Below, piece by piece: positions 1-8,670 of a stretch of 64,000 bases of DNA (position 1 is the stretch's first letter; each line of letters begins with the position of its first letter). A model generated the notes under the pieces. That model worked only from the letters and a program-made list of their open reading frames with translations, ran no database searches and had not been told where the DNA came from. The stretch comes from an uncultured Prevotellaceae bacterium (GTDB lineage Bacteria; Bacteroidota; Bacteroidia; Bacteroidales; Bacteroidaceae). The stretch is taken from contig CALCEL010000027.1 in NCBI GenBank assembly GCA_937900485.1, positions 1 to 64,000 of the forward strand, given 5' to 3'. The position numbers were made by a program, and so were the translations under genes.

Positions 1-296
<296 letters not shown>

Positions 297-398
297 CCGG
301 CTTTGCCGTGGCCCCCCTCGGGGGGCGGACTGATACGTTGGACGCGGTCTCGTTATTTCTCTTCCTCCATACTGCCGATAAGCGACAAACGATATAAT

Positions 399-508
399 CT
401 GGTGGTTTCAGCCTCGGGGCTCCACCTCTTCCCATCCCGAACAGAGAAGTTAAGCCCGAGCGCGCCGATGGTACTGCACCGCAATGTGGGAGAGTAGGTC
501 GCCGCCTT
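399..508 (+). rRNA. rrf: 5S ribosomal RNA
   Basis: About 110 bp carrying the typical 5S landmarks: TCCCATCCCGAACAG in the loop B/C region (433-447), GAAGTTAAG next to it, and the closing GGGAGAGTAGGTCGCCGCC. It begins with TCTGGTGGTTTC and ends just before a T run, so 5' and 3' ends pair as expected (GGTGG/CCGCC). It follows the 23S gene by roughly 100 bp, the normal 23S-5S order of a bacterial rRNA operon. Confidence 0.93.
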
Positions 509-517
509 TTTGAGAGT

Positions 518-551
518 CTCCGGAGAGTTTTTCTCCGGAGGCTTTTTTTTG
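518..551 (+). terminator. Rho-independent terminator of the rRNA operon
   Basis: CTCCGGAG, a 7-nt spacer, then CTCCGGAG followed by GC and eight T residues. The arm is itself a palindrome, so the two copies pair as an 8-bp stem. It sits 10 bp after the 5S gene. Confidence 0.85.
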
Positions 552-900
552 TGCATACGCGTCACGCGAGATAATACGGTGTCACAAGTGATAACGGCTA
601 AGCGCTGCGGTACGTCGTACGGCTACGCTCTCTAATTGTTCATTTATCTTTAATATCTTATTATAAATCCTTCCATCTTCTGTAAAAAACGTGTTTTTAC
701 CATTCTTGTTGTGTTCGTGCTGCTGTATTTGTAGATACAATTTACACATTTTGTGTGAAGTCATTCCTATCTTGTCATGCACATTTTGTCTATCTTAACG
801 TGTCTTATTAGATTTCCATTTATGCTTCATTAGTTAACATGTTTTTTACTTTTTTCTTGTATCAGTGAGTTAACACTCTTAGTGTTAAACTACCATGTTG
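552..900. other. Intergenic region without a supported gene
   Basis: About 350 bp between the rRNA terminator and the methyltransferase promoter. A 66-codon minus-strand open frame (582-782) has no recognisable domain and no visible promoter, so I do not call it. A perfect 8-bp inverted repeat with a 3-nt loop (TTAACACT / AGTGTTAA, 870-888) lies just upstream of the next promoter and could be an operator or a short hairpin. Confidence 0.5.
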
Positions 901-932
901 TTTGCTTAATAGTAAACAATTGTATAACTTTG
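901..932 (+). promoter_or_regulatory. Bacteroidetes-type promoter for the TrmH-family gene
   Basis: TTTG at 901-904 (-33 element), 20 bp, then TAACTTTG at 925-932 (-7 element, consensus TAnnTTTG). The -7 box ends 8 bp before the ATG at 941, so the transcript would have almost no leader. Confidence 0.75.
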
Positions 933-940
933 CGTCTGAT

Positions 941-1492
941 ATGAGAAAATTAATGATAACAGAAATGGGTAGGCTCAGTGTTGATGAGTTTAAGACATCT
1001 GAGAAAATACCATTAGTAGTCGTCCTTGACGATGTAAGGTCTATGTACAATGTGGGAAGTGTCTTCCGTACTGCGGACGCTTTCCGTGTTCAGTCAATAT
1101 ACTTATGTGGTATTACTGCTTGTCCTCCTAACCCGGAGATTCACAAGACGGCGTTGGGAGCAGAAGAAACCGTAGATTACCGTTATTTCAAGGACACGAT
1201 GTCAGCTGTTGAGGAATTGAAGAATCGAGGATATTTCGTCTATAGTATTGAGCAGTGTGAGGGCAGTACAAAATTACAGAATTTGACGCTTACCCCATTT
1301 TCTGAAGCAGGCAATAAATATTCTGGTTACGCTATTATTTTAGGCAATGAGGTGAAGGGAGTTCGTCAAGATGTCGTTACAGCATCGGATGATTGTATTG
1401 AGATACCTCAGTTTGGAACGAAACACTCACTTAATGTGAGTATCACAGCAGGTATAGTCATCTGGGAGTTCGCTCGAAAACTTATAATGTAA
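941..1492 (+). CDS. TrmH/SpoU-family RNA 2'-O-methyltransferase
   Basis: 183-residue SPOUT-fold methyltransferase, expected to use S-adenosylmethionine to methylate a ribose of tRNA or rRNA. Motif 1 of the family is visible as VLDDVRSMYNVGSVFRTAD (about residues 29-47). The later SAM-knot motifs are ILGNEVKGV and IPQFGTKHSLNVSITAGI near the C-terminus. An in-frame TTG at 902 would give a longer protein, but it lies inside the promoter, so the ATG at 941 is chosen. That start (MRKL) also resembles Bacteroidales homologues as I remember them. The target nucleotide cannot be told from sequence. Single-gene transcription unit. Confidence 0.9.
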   Translation: MRKLMITEMGRLSVDEFKTSEKIPLVVVLDDVRSMYNVGSVFRTADAFRVQSIYLCGITACPPNPEIHKTALGAEETVDYRYFKDTMSAVEELKNRGYFVYSIEQCEGSTKLQNLTLTPFSEAGNKYSGYAIILGNEVKGVRQDVVTASDDCIEIPQFGTKHSLNVSITAGIVIWEFARKLIM

Positions 1493-1582
1493 CAAAACAT
1501 TATGCATTTTGTGTGATTTTGCGACAAATTGATGTAAATTCTGATATTTTTGTAATATAATTATAATTTTCAGGTTATATAT

Positions 1583-1613
1583 TTTGTTATTTGCTTAAAT
1601 ATTAAGACCTTTG
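1583..1613 (+). promoter_or_regulatory. Probable promoter of korAB
   Basis: TTTG at 1583-1586, 19 bp, then GACCTTTG at 1606-1613. The -7 element departs from TAnnTTTG at its first position. It lies 95 bp upstream of korA with no other gene between. Confidence 0.45.
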
Positions 1614-1707
1614 CACTAACATTTTTTGAAGGTAAAAAAGGTGGCATAGGACTTGTTGCTTTTTATTTGTTATGAAATTGAGTAAAGAGAAATCTAAATA
1701 AAGTAAT

Positions 1708-3555
1708 ATGGCAGAAAAATTGGAAGTAAAGGAGTTGTCCGATGTTGCGGTTCGCTTCTCTGGTGACTCTGGTGACGGTATGCAGCTTGCCGGCAATATA
1801 TTCTCTACGGTGTCAGCTACCGTAGGTAACAGTATAAGTACTTTTCCTGACTATCCGGCAGATATTCGCGCCCCGCAGGGTTCTTTGACTGGTGTATCTG
1901 GTTTTCAGGTTCACATTGGAGCTGAGCAGGTTTACACACCAGGTGATAAGTGTGATGTTCTTGTCGCAATGAATGCGGCGGCTCTGAAGACTCAGTACAA
2001 GTATGCCAAGCCGGGTGCTGCCATAATAATCGACACTGATGCTTTCAAGGCGTCTGATTTGAAGAAGGCAAATTTCCAGACAGAGGATTATTTGGGTGAG
2101 ATGGGTATTGACCCGGACCGTGTGATTGCGTGTCCTATATCTCAGATGGTCAAGGATTGTCTTGCGGACACAGGTATGGATACGAAGGCGATAATGAAAT
2201 GTCGTAACATGTTCGCCCTTGGTCTTGTTTGTTGGTTGTTCGACCGTGATCTGGACATCGCATATAATTTCCTTAAGGAGAAGTTTGCGAAGAAGGCAGG
2301 TGTGGCTGAGGCAAACATCAAGGTTATACAGGCTGGTTATGACTACGGACATAACACACACTCAAGTGTGTCTAATGTTTATCGTATAGAGACAAAGAAT
2401 AAGGTTCCTGGACGTTACATGGACATCACAGGTAACAAGGCCACAGCATATGGATTTATAGCAGCCGCTGAGAAGGCGGGTCTTAAGCTTTACCTTGGGT
2501 CTTATCCTATCACTCCAGCTACAGATGTGTTACATGAGTTGTCAAAGCACAAGTCGTTAGGAGTAACCACAGTGCAGTGTGAGGATGAGATAGCAGGTTG
2601 TGCTTCGTCAGTAGGTGCCGCTTTCGCAGGTGCTCTTGCTGTGACTTCAACATCTGGTCCTGGTATCTGTCTTAAATCTGAGGCTATGAACCTCGCAGTG
2701 ATTATGGAGCTTCCGCTTGTCGTTCTTGATGTACAGCGTGGAGGTCCTGCCACGGGTCTGCCGACGAAGTCAGAGCAGACAGACCTTCTTCAGGCCTTGT
2801 TTGGACGTAACGGAGAGAGTCCAATGCCAGTCATTGCCGCTACAAGTCCTACAGACTGTTTCGACGCGGCGTTTGCGGCTTCAAAGATGGCGCTTGAGCA
2901 CATGACTCCGGTCATACTCATGACAGACGCTTACATCGCAAACGGTTCAGCAGCGTTCAAATTGCCTAACCTTGCTGAATATCCAGAGATAAATCCTCCT
3001 TATGTGCCAGAGGAGTTGAAAGGCACATGGACTCCATACATGCGTGCTGAGAATGGTACACGTTACTGGGCAGTACCTGGTCGTGAGGGCTTCCAGCATA
3101 TCTTGGGTGGATTGGAAAAAGACAACAAGACGGGAGCCATCTCAACAGATCCTGAGAATCATGACCTGATGACACGTCTGCGCCAGGCAAAGATTGACAA
3201 GATTCAGGTTCCGGACCTTGAGGTACTTGGTGACGCTGATGATGCTGAACTTCTCATAGTAGGATTTGGTGGAACATACGGTCACCTTCATGCAGCGATG
3301 GATGAGATGCGCTCCAAGGGAAAGAAAGTGGCTCTTGCTCACTTCAAGTATATCAACCCGCTGCCAGCAAACACGTCAGATGTGCTCAAGAAGTACAAGA
3401 AGGTTGTTGTTGCTGAGCAGAACATGGGACAGCTTGCCGGATGGCTTCGTATGAAAGTTGACGGTTTCGTGCCTTATCAGTTCAATCAGGTTAAGGGACA
3501 GCCGTTTGTGGTATCAGAGCTTGTTGAGGCATTCGAGGAAATCATTAACAAATAA
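1708..3555 (+). CDS. korA: 2-oxoacid (2-oxoglutarate):ferredoxin oxidoreductase, fused gamma-alpha subunit
   Basis: 615 residues. It is the large subunit of a 2-oxoacid:ferredoxin oxidoreductase, which decarboxylates 2-oxoglutarate (or runs the reverse carboxylation) with CoA and ferredoxin. The N-terminal ~190 residues are the gamma domain (RFSGDSGDGMQLAGN near residue 13). The alpha domain begins near residue 230, with the family motif SYPITPATD at about 265 and the pyrophosphate-side region TSTSGPG near 315. This gamma-alpha fusion is the usual Bacteroidetes form. The beta subunit follows 14 bp later. Substrate choice between 2-oxoglutarate and other 2-oxoacids is inferred from family resemblance, not proven here. 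Confidence 0.92.
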   Translation: MAEKLEVKELSDVAVRFSGDSGDGMQLAGNIFSTVSATVGNSISTFPDYPADIRAPQGSLTGVSGFQVHIGAEQVYTPGDKCDVLVAMNAAALKTQYKYAKPGAAIIIDTDAFKASDLKKANFQTEDYLGEMGIDPDRVIACPISQMVKDCLADTGMDTKAIMKCRNMFALGLVCWLFDRDLDIAYNFLKEKFAKKAGVAEANIKVIQAGYDYGHNTHSSVSNVYRIETKNKVPGRYMDITGNKATAYGFIAAAEKAGLKLYLGSYPITPATDVLHELSKHKSLGVTTVQCEDEIAGCASSVGAAFAGALAVTSTSGPGICLKSEAMNLAVIMELPLVVLDVQRGGPATGLPTKSEQTDLLQALFGRNGESPMPVIAATSPTDCFDAAFAASKMALEHMTPVILMTDAYIANGSAAFKLPNLAEYPEINPPYVPEELKGTWTPYMRAENGTRYWAVPGREGFQHILGGLEKDNKTGAISTDPENHDLMTRLRQAKIDKIQVPDLEVLGDADDAELLIVGFGGTYGHLHAAMDEMRSKGKKVALAHFKYINPLPANTSDVLKKYKKVVVAEQNMGQLAGWLRMKVDGFVPYQFNQVKGQPFVVSELVEAFEEIINK

Positions 3556-3569
3556 AAAGGACATTAATT

Positions 3570-4574
3570 ATGGCATATACAGCTCAAGAATTTAAGAAGG
3601 GACAGCCACGTTGGTGTCCTGGATGTGGAGATCATTTTTTCCTTGCCTCTTTGCACAAGGCTATGGCGGAGATTGGCGTTGCTCCTTGGAACACTGCGGT
3701 GATTTCCGGTATTGGTTGCTCATCACGTCTTCCACACTATATGGCGACGTATGGTATGAACACGATTCATGGTCGTGCCGCTGCCATCGCCACAGGATGT
3801 AAGGTTACTAACCCTGACCTTGCTGTTTGGCAGGTGAGTGGTGACGGAGACGGACTGGCGATTGGTGGTAATCACTTCATCCATGCCAACAGAAGAAATA
3901 TCAATCTCAACATGATACTTCTCAACAACCGTATTTACGGACTCACTAAAGGACAGTATTCACCTACTTCCCCACGTGGATTTGTCAGTAAGTCATCGCC
4001 TTATGGTACTGTTGAGGATCCGTTCCGTCCAGCTGAGTTGTGCTTCGGAGCGCGCGGACATTTCTTTGCTCGCGCCGTGGCCACAGACGCAGCCGGCACA
4101 GTGGATATTCTCAAGGCGGCATACAATCATAAGGGAGCTGCCGTTTGTGAGATCTTACAGAACTGTGTGATTTTCAATAACGGTACTCATGATGCTGTTT
4201 ACTCAAAAGAGGAGCGCGCTAAGAACGCTATCTACTGTAAACATGGCGAGCCATTGTTGTTTGGTGAGAACAACGAGTACGGATTGATGCAGGAAGGTTT
4301 CGGACTTAAGATTGTCAAGATAGGTGAGAACGGTGTGACAGAGAAAGATATTCTTGTTCATGACGCTCACTGTGAGGACAACACCCTTCAACTGAAGTTG
4401 GCCCTCATGGGTAACGGTGACGGTTTCCCTGTTGCTCTCGGTGTCATCCGTGACGTTGACGCTCCAACTTACGATGACAGTGTGACAGCCCAGATAGAGG
4501 AAGTTAAGTCAATGAAGAAGTATCACAATTTCTCAGAGCTTCTTGAGACTAATGATATTTGGGAAGTCAAGTAA
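3570..4574 (+). CDS. korB: 2-oxoacid (2-oxoglutarate):ferredoxin oxidoreductase, beta subunit
   Basis: 334 residues. This is the thiamine-diphosphate-binding subunit that pairs with KorA. It carries WCPGCGD near residue 15, and the ThDP/Mg motif starts at GDGDG (about residue 91) and ends at NNRIYG (about 119). The start follows a spaced AAGGA-like stretch in the 14-bp gap after korA, so the two genes are one operon. A strong hairpin terminator follows. In an anaerobic Bacteroidales cell the enzyme would supply 2-oxoglutarate from succinyl-CoA in a reductive branch of the TCA cycle; that direction is inference. Confidence 0.92.
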   Translation: MAYTAQEFKKGQPRWCPGCGDHFFLASLHKAMAEIGVAPWNTAVISGIGCSSRLPHYMATYGMNTIHGRAAAIATGCKVTNPDLAVWQVSGDGDGLAIGGNHFIHANRRNINLNMILLNNRIYGLTKGQYSPTSPRGFVSKSSPYGTVEDPFRPAELCFGARGHFFARAVATDAAGTVDILKAAYNHKGAAVCEILQNCVIFNNGTHDAVYSKEERAKNAIYCKHGEPLLFGENNEYGLMQEGFGLKIVKIGENGVTEKDILVHDAHCEDNTLQLKLALMGNGDGFPVALGVIRDVDAPTYDDSVTAQIEEVKSMKKYHNFSELLETNDIWEVK

Positions 4575-4610
4575 TAGTCTTAAATCATAATAGACAATAA
4601 CAAAAACCTA

Positions 4611-4648
4611 CGAGTGTCACAGCCAACGCTGTGGCACTCGTTTTTTTG
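4611..4648 (+). terminator. Rho-independent terminator after korB
   Basis: Arms CGAGTGTCACAG and CTGTGGCACTCG, a 6-nt loop, then seven T residues. One mismatch in a 12-bp stem. It lies 36 bp after the korB stop. Confidence 0.9.
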
Positions 4649-4696
4649 TTTAGACCAATATAAAAACATTGTAGACGAATAAAATACCTCAATAGT

Positions 4697-4728
4697 TTTG
4701 CGTGTTTTGAAAATATACACTATATTTG
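4697..4728 (+). promoter_or_regulatory. Promoter of the GH115 gene
   Basis: TTTG at 4697-4700, 20 bp, then TATATTTG at 4721-4728, a full match to TAnnTTTG. The leader to the ATG at 4860 is about 125 nt. Confidence 0.7.
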
Positions 4729-4859
4729 CAGAGGTTAATTTTTAACTTTCGTTTTCAAAAGAATTCAGGTTAATTTATTGTGGGGACTTGCCGTTGTGAA
4801 ACGTCGAGTCCATTTTTTTTCTAATACAAATCAACAGATAACATAAACTCGTATACTTT

Positions 4860-7094
4860 ATGTGTAATCGTAAAACCATACTGATATTATTTATATTTCT
4901 TTCTCAGATATGCGTGGCTCAGAAGTTTAGGATAAGTCATGGACAGTCTGTAAATATTTACGTCAAGAAAACTGAGAGTCCTGTGGTACACACTGCGATG
5001 GAGATGGTGAGGGCGGACTTAGTCAAGGCGTTAGACGCTGAGATGACTCAGTGTGATGATGTGAAAGATGCCGATGTGGTATGCTCTTACGATACGACAT
5101 TGTCACGAGAGTCCTTTGAGTTATGTGTGAGACGGGGCCGACTATACGTCAAGGCGTCCGACGCTCACGGCATGGCATATGGATTATTAGAGTTATCACG
5201 ACTGGCAGGTGTGAGTCCATGGGAGTGGTGGGCAGACTGTCAAGTCCGTAAGATCAAGTCACTGTCCCTGCGTGACGGTTACAGGCGGACAGAGAGTCCC
5301 GCTGTGGCCTACCGCGGAATCTTCATCAACGATGAGGACTGGGGTATGATACCTTGGTCGACCAGACGAGAGCCAGGTGCGTGGACCATAAGGCAAGGAC
5401 GCATAAAAGGAGCCGTGGGACCCGAGACCACGGAGAAGATATTCCAGTTGCTTCTCCGTCTCAGAGCCAATTACTATTGGCCTCCTATGCACGAGTGTAC
5501 CCAACCGTTCTTCCTGACAGAAGGCAACAGAGAGGTAGCTGCCAAATACGGTATATACATTGGCGGAAGTCATTGTGAGCCTATGGCTTGTTCTGCCGCT
5601 GCGGAGTGGGGCTTGCGAGGAACGGGCGACTATAATTATGTGAGCAATGAGGTTGGAGTGCGTAAGTTCTGGCAGGAACGACTGGATGAGGTCAAGAATC
5701 AGGAGATACTATATACGATAGGAATGCGAGGTGTGCACGACGGAGCCATGCAAGGAGTGAAGACCATGGACGAGAAAGTGCGAACACTTCAGAAAGTCAT
5801 CAATGACCAGAGAGAGATGTTCGAGAACACCAAGCCCGGCATGGCTGACGGCAAACAGCTGTTCGTGCCATACAAGGAAGTGCTTGACATATATAAGAAC
5901 GGTCTTCATGTCCCGGAAGACGTCACACTCATGTGGACCGATGACAACTACGGATATATCAGACATTATCCTGACTCGACAGAAAGAGCGAGGAAAGGTG
6001 GAAACGGACTGTACTATCATGTTAGTTACTGGGGTGCGCCACAAGACTATTTATGGCTTGGCTCTTTCTCGCCGAGACTGATGTACCATCAGATGAGAGA
6101 AGCCTACAGACGAGGTGTACAGCAGGTGTGGGTGTTGAATGTGGGTGACATCAAACCGGCGGAGTTCCTTATTGAGGAGTGGATGAGTCTCGCCTGGGAC
6201 GGATTCACTGACAAGAAAGACGAGGTGGAAGACATGATGCGCTCCTTTTACGCCCGTGAGTTTGGAGACTGCAATGCCGACAACATAGTCAGGATGATGA
6301 ATGAGTGGTATGCGCTTGCTTTCGAGCGACGTCCTGAGTTCATGGCCAACACACGTGTCTATGAGAGTGACAGACAGTGGTGGGCTAAGCATCGTACCAT
6401 ACCAGGATGGAACAGTGAGGATGTGCGCCGACGTGTCGAGGCATACCAGAGATTGTCGGATGAGGCGGAGAAGATAGACGCCCGTATACCATCCGACCGT
6501 AAGTTCGCTTATTATCAGCTTGTGAAGTACCCTGTTCAAGCCGCTGCCCAGATGAATTTCAAGTTCCTTTGTCCTGAGCGTAGCTCCGAGTCCTACGACT
6601 CTATCGTGGTGCTGACAGAATTGTATAATAAAGGATATGACGGAAAGTGCAAATGGCAGGGCATGATGGATATGTCACCGAGAAATTTACCTGTTTTCGA
6701 TAAGGTGGACACGTTACTCACTTATCCTGCTCCTACAGAGAAATTGTTGTCAGTCATGTCGAGATGTAAGACGACAGACAATGGTGACCTGTTGTTCAAA
6801 CTGCCTAAGGACGCAGTGGTCAATGACAGTGTAACCCTTGAGATAAGTGCATTGCCTACGTTTCCCGTGTATGGTGACAGGATGGCCATGAGCATATCGT
6901 CAGACGGGTGCGCAGGAGTCGTAGCGGAGTTCCAGAGTAAGTATCATGGTGAGGAATGGAAACAGAACGTGTTGAGAAACAGAGCCGTGAGGCGTGTGAA
7001 GATACCTACCCGAGGTGATAAAGTCTTATTGAGTATGCTTGACGAAGGCATCACGGTCACTGACATTAAAATAAAAATTCGTGATGGTAAATGA
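4860..7094 (+). CDS. Glycoside hydrolase family 115 (xylan alpha-1,2-glucuronidase-like)
   Basis: 744 residues with a clear signal peptide (hydrophobic core, cleavage after QICVAQ near residue 21), so it is exported. Family 115 enzymes remove (4-O-methyl)-glucuronic acid side chains from glucuronoxylan, including internal ones. Recognisable GH115 signatures are YRGIFINDEDWG (about residue 150), LRLRANYYWPPMHE (about 200) and YTIGMRGVHDGAM (about 283). The N-terminal part (20-120) matches the GH115/GH67-type alpha-beta domain. It is on the short side for GH115 as I recall the family, so an accessory C-terminal domain may be reduced. No type IX C-terminal sorting domain is seen. The stop codon sits in the loop of a shared terminator. 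Confidence 0.85.
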   Translation: MCNRKTILILFIFLSQICVAQKFRISHGQSVNIYVKKTESPVVHTAMEMVRADLVKALDAEMTQCDDVKDADVVCSYDTTLSRESFELCVRRGRLYVKASDAHGMAYGLLELSRLAGVSPWEWWADCQVRKIKSLSLRDGYRRTESPAVAYRGIFINDEDWGMIPWSTRREPGAWTIRQGRIKGAVGPETTEKIFQLLLRLRANYYWPPMHECTQPFFLTEGNREVAAKYGIYIGGSHCEPMACSAAAEWGLRGTGDYNYVSNEVGVRKFWQERLDEVKNQEILYTIGMRGVHDGAMQGVKTMDEKVRTLQKVINDQREMFENTKPGMADGKQLFVPYKEVLDIYKNGLHVPEDVTLMWTDDNYGYIRHYPDSTERARKGGNGLYYHVSYWGAPQDYLWLGSFSPRLMYHQMREAYRRGVQQVWVLNVGDIKPAEFLIEEWMSLAWDGFTDKKDEVEDMMRSFYAREFGDCNADNIVRMMNEWYALAFERRPEFMANTRVYESDRQWWAKHRTIPGWNSEDVRRRVEAYQRLSDEAEKIDARIPSDRKFAYYQLVKYPVQAAAQMNFKFLCPERSSESYDSIVVLTELYNKGYDGKCKWQGMMDMSPRNLPVFDKVDTLLTYPAPTEKLLSVMSRCKTTDNGDLLFKLPKDAVVNDSVTLEISALPTFPVYGDRMAMSISSDGCAGVVAEFQSKYHGEEWKQNVLRNRAVRRVKIPTRGDKVLLSMLDEGITVTDIKIKIRDGK

Positions 7095-7112
7095 CCATCA
7101 CGAATTTTTTTA
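7075..7112. terminator. Bidirectional terminator between convergent GH115 and GH16 genes
   Basis: Perfect 14-bp stem, AAATTCGTGATGGT (7075-7088) and its complement (7094-7107), with a 5-nt loop. A runs precede it and T runs follow, so it can work on both strands. The TGA stop of GH115 spans the loop and the first base of the right arm. Confidence 0.85.
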
Positions 7113-7115
7113 TGC

Positions 7116-7970
7116 TCACTTCCTCTGCCAAACCCTAACGTAGTCAATCTCGTATCTCATCGGAAAAGCTTTGTCGTCAATCCTGCCTCCGTTATCACCA
7201 CCAAGAGCGAGGTTTAACAAGATATACTGTGGAAAGTTGAAAGGACTGACATTGTCACCTATACTTCCGTTGACGGTTGACTTGACCGGAGTCTCGTTGA
7301 GTAGATCATCGTCCAAATATATACGTATAGCGTCCTTGTCCCAGTCCAGCCTCCATACGTGGAAACTGCTGTGCCAAAAACTGTCTTTGTCCAGGAAATG
7401 CTGATAAGGAGTCTTGACGGAATTCCATACGGCATTCCATCTCTTGTCGTTGCCCCATGCCACGTTGGCGAGTACATGACTCACATTGTCAATACGATAA
7501 TACTCCATGACGTCTATTTCTCCACACGATGGCCACTCACGTTGGTTGCCGAGAGTCCATATCGCTGGCCATGCGCCATAAGCCACAGGTATCCTTGCCT
7601 TGACCTCCATACGTCCGTAAGTGAAGCTGAAGCGGTCCTTTGTCGTCACGCAAGCCGAAGTATATCTGATGTGCTTACGTCTTTTGTTCCATGCGTCGCT
7701 GTTCTCATCATACCAGGGGTTGAGTCGTAATGTGTCCAGCTTGTCACACTCAATCACCAGCATACCATTTTGTCTGTATGCGTTCTCCTTCTGATACCAT
7801 TGGTCCTCATGGTTTCTGACAAAGCCCTCCTCGTAGGTCCATTTGTTCTCGTCCAGCACTCCGTTACCGTCAAACTCGTCCGACCACACCAGCTGGTATT
7901 CTTGTGCGTTCGTGCTAAGATGACAAGCCAACGATGCGAATAGCAATAAGTCTTTCATTTTTACCTTCAT
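7116..7970 (-). CDS. Glycoside hydrolase family 16 (beta-glucanase/laminarinase-like)
   Basis: 284 residues from the chosen start. The GH16 catalytic motif ExDxxE is visible as GEIDVMEYY (two catalytic glutamates flanking Asp). It is preceded by YGRMEVKARIP and AWPAIWTLG, the usual GH16 strands, and followed by the aromatic-rich FHVWRLDWDKDAI. The start at 7970 (MKVKMKDLLLF) gives a clean signal peptide ending at STNAQ. Further upstream in-frame ATGs (7985, 8078) would add a non-signal leader. Likely substrate is a mixed-linkage or beta-1,3-glucan, but GH16 also includes porphyranases and xyloglucanases, so specificity is open. It faces the GH115 gene across a common terminator and is separately transcribed. 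Confidence 0.88.
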   Translation of the reverse strand: MKVKMKDLLLFASLACHLSTNAQEYQLVWSDEFDGNGVLDENKWTYEEGFVRNHEDQWYQKENAYRQNGMLVIECDKLDTLRLNPWYDENSDAWNKRRKHIRYTSACVTTKDRFSFTYGRMEVKARIPVAYGAWPAIWTLGNQREWPSCGEIDVMEYYRIDNVSHVLANVAWGNDKRWNAVWNSVKTPYQHFLDKDSFWHSSFHVWRLDWDKDAIRIYLDDDLLNETPVKSTVNGSIGDNVSPFNFPQYILLNLALGGDNGGRIDDKAFPMRYEIDYVRVWQRK

Positions 7971-7985
7971 ATCTTTCTTTTCCAT

Positions 7986-8272
7986 TGTTATCCAGATGTC
8001 ATGTCCGTATGAAAATCCTTGTCTCCCGATGAGAGACAGGGACTGCTCGCGAAGTTCATAAAAAACAATTAAAAGCACAAGAAATTACGGATAAACTACA
8101 TTCCTCACGCTTACCAACGAGTGTACTCTCAATCGTATGCGTGAAATGGATGATAACAGACCTCATAATTATAACAAGCATGTGTGGCGACAGTCCCCAT
8201 TCGTAGTGACGGATATTGTGGATTGAAACGATGAGAGATTAAAAAAGAAATAAAACATCTCTTTCGTAAGAC
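7986..8272. other. Upstream region of GH16, no other gene seen
   Basis: About 290 bp between the GH16 start and the first dispersed repeat. I see no clean TTTG/TAnnTTTG pair on the minus strand and no coding frame that looks real. Confidence 0.4.
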
Positions 8273-8604
8273 TAACCAGATTTCCTATCCGCACCCCCAA
8301 TTTTTGCTGTCCGAAACTCCTCTTTTTCCGTTGACACAAGGCAACGAGAAAATGACTTCCGGAATTTTCCCGTGTCTTATTCGGCTTTTGAAAATCTCAG
8401 GTTAGGATGATGAAAAGTTCAGGTTAGGATTTTTAAATTATCAGACCTGCGTATAGACTACATCCTAACCTGAGATTTTAAAAAAAGAGACATAAGGTTT
8501 TTAAATGCTTTGTTTTAACATTATCAATAAGTTAACCTATTTTTGATAAAAAATGGGCATAGGAAATTTCGTCACACCATAAATTGTCCATTATTTCACC
8601 ATGT
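8273..8604 (+). repeat. Dispersed intergenic repeat, copy A
   Basis: About 330 bp, shared with three further copies at 24.0, 35.3 and 56.3 kb in the same orientation. The left end (TAACCAGATTTCCTAT) and a right-hand segment (ATAGGAAATTTCGT) are inverted relative to each other. In the centre, AAAATCTCAGGTTAGGAT (8391-8408) pairs perfectly over 18 bp with 8462-8479. A second direct copy of CAGGTTAGGAT (8420-8430) can compete for the same partner. No protein is encoded. Confidence 0.9.
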
Positions 8605-8670
8605 GTTTACTGACTTATAACTGCTGCCTTATCCTGATTTTGGTTGACTCGGGTTGATTACATCCATTAG

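Noticed and set aside
582..782. 66-codon minus-strand frame between the rRNA terminator and the TrmH gene
   Set aside because: No domain, no promoter, no sensible ribosome-binding context; most likely chance.
1813..2361. 182-codon minus-strand frame inside korA
   Set aside because: Antisense to a fully motif-supported gene; composition is not protein-like.
8390..8480. CAGGTTAGGAT repeats considered as a small CRISPR-like array
   Set aside because: Only two direct copies and one inverted copy, unequal spacing, no cas genes, and the same layout is fixed in four dispersed elements.
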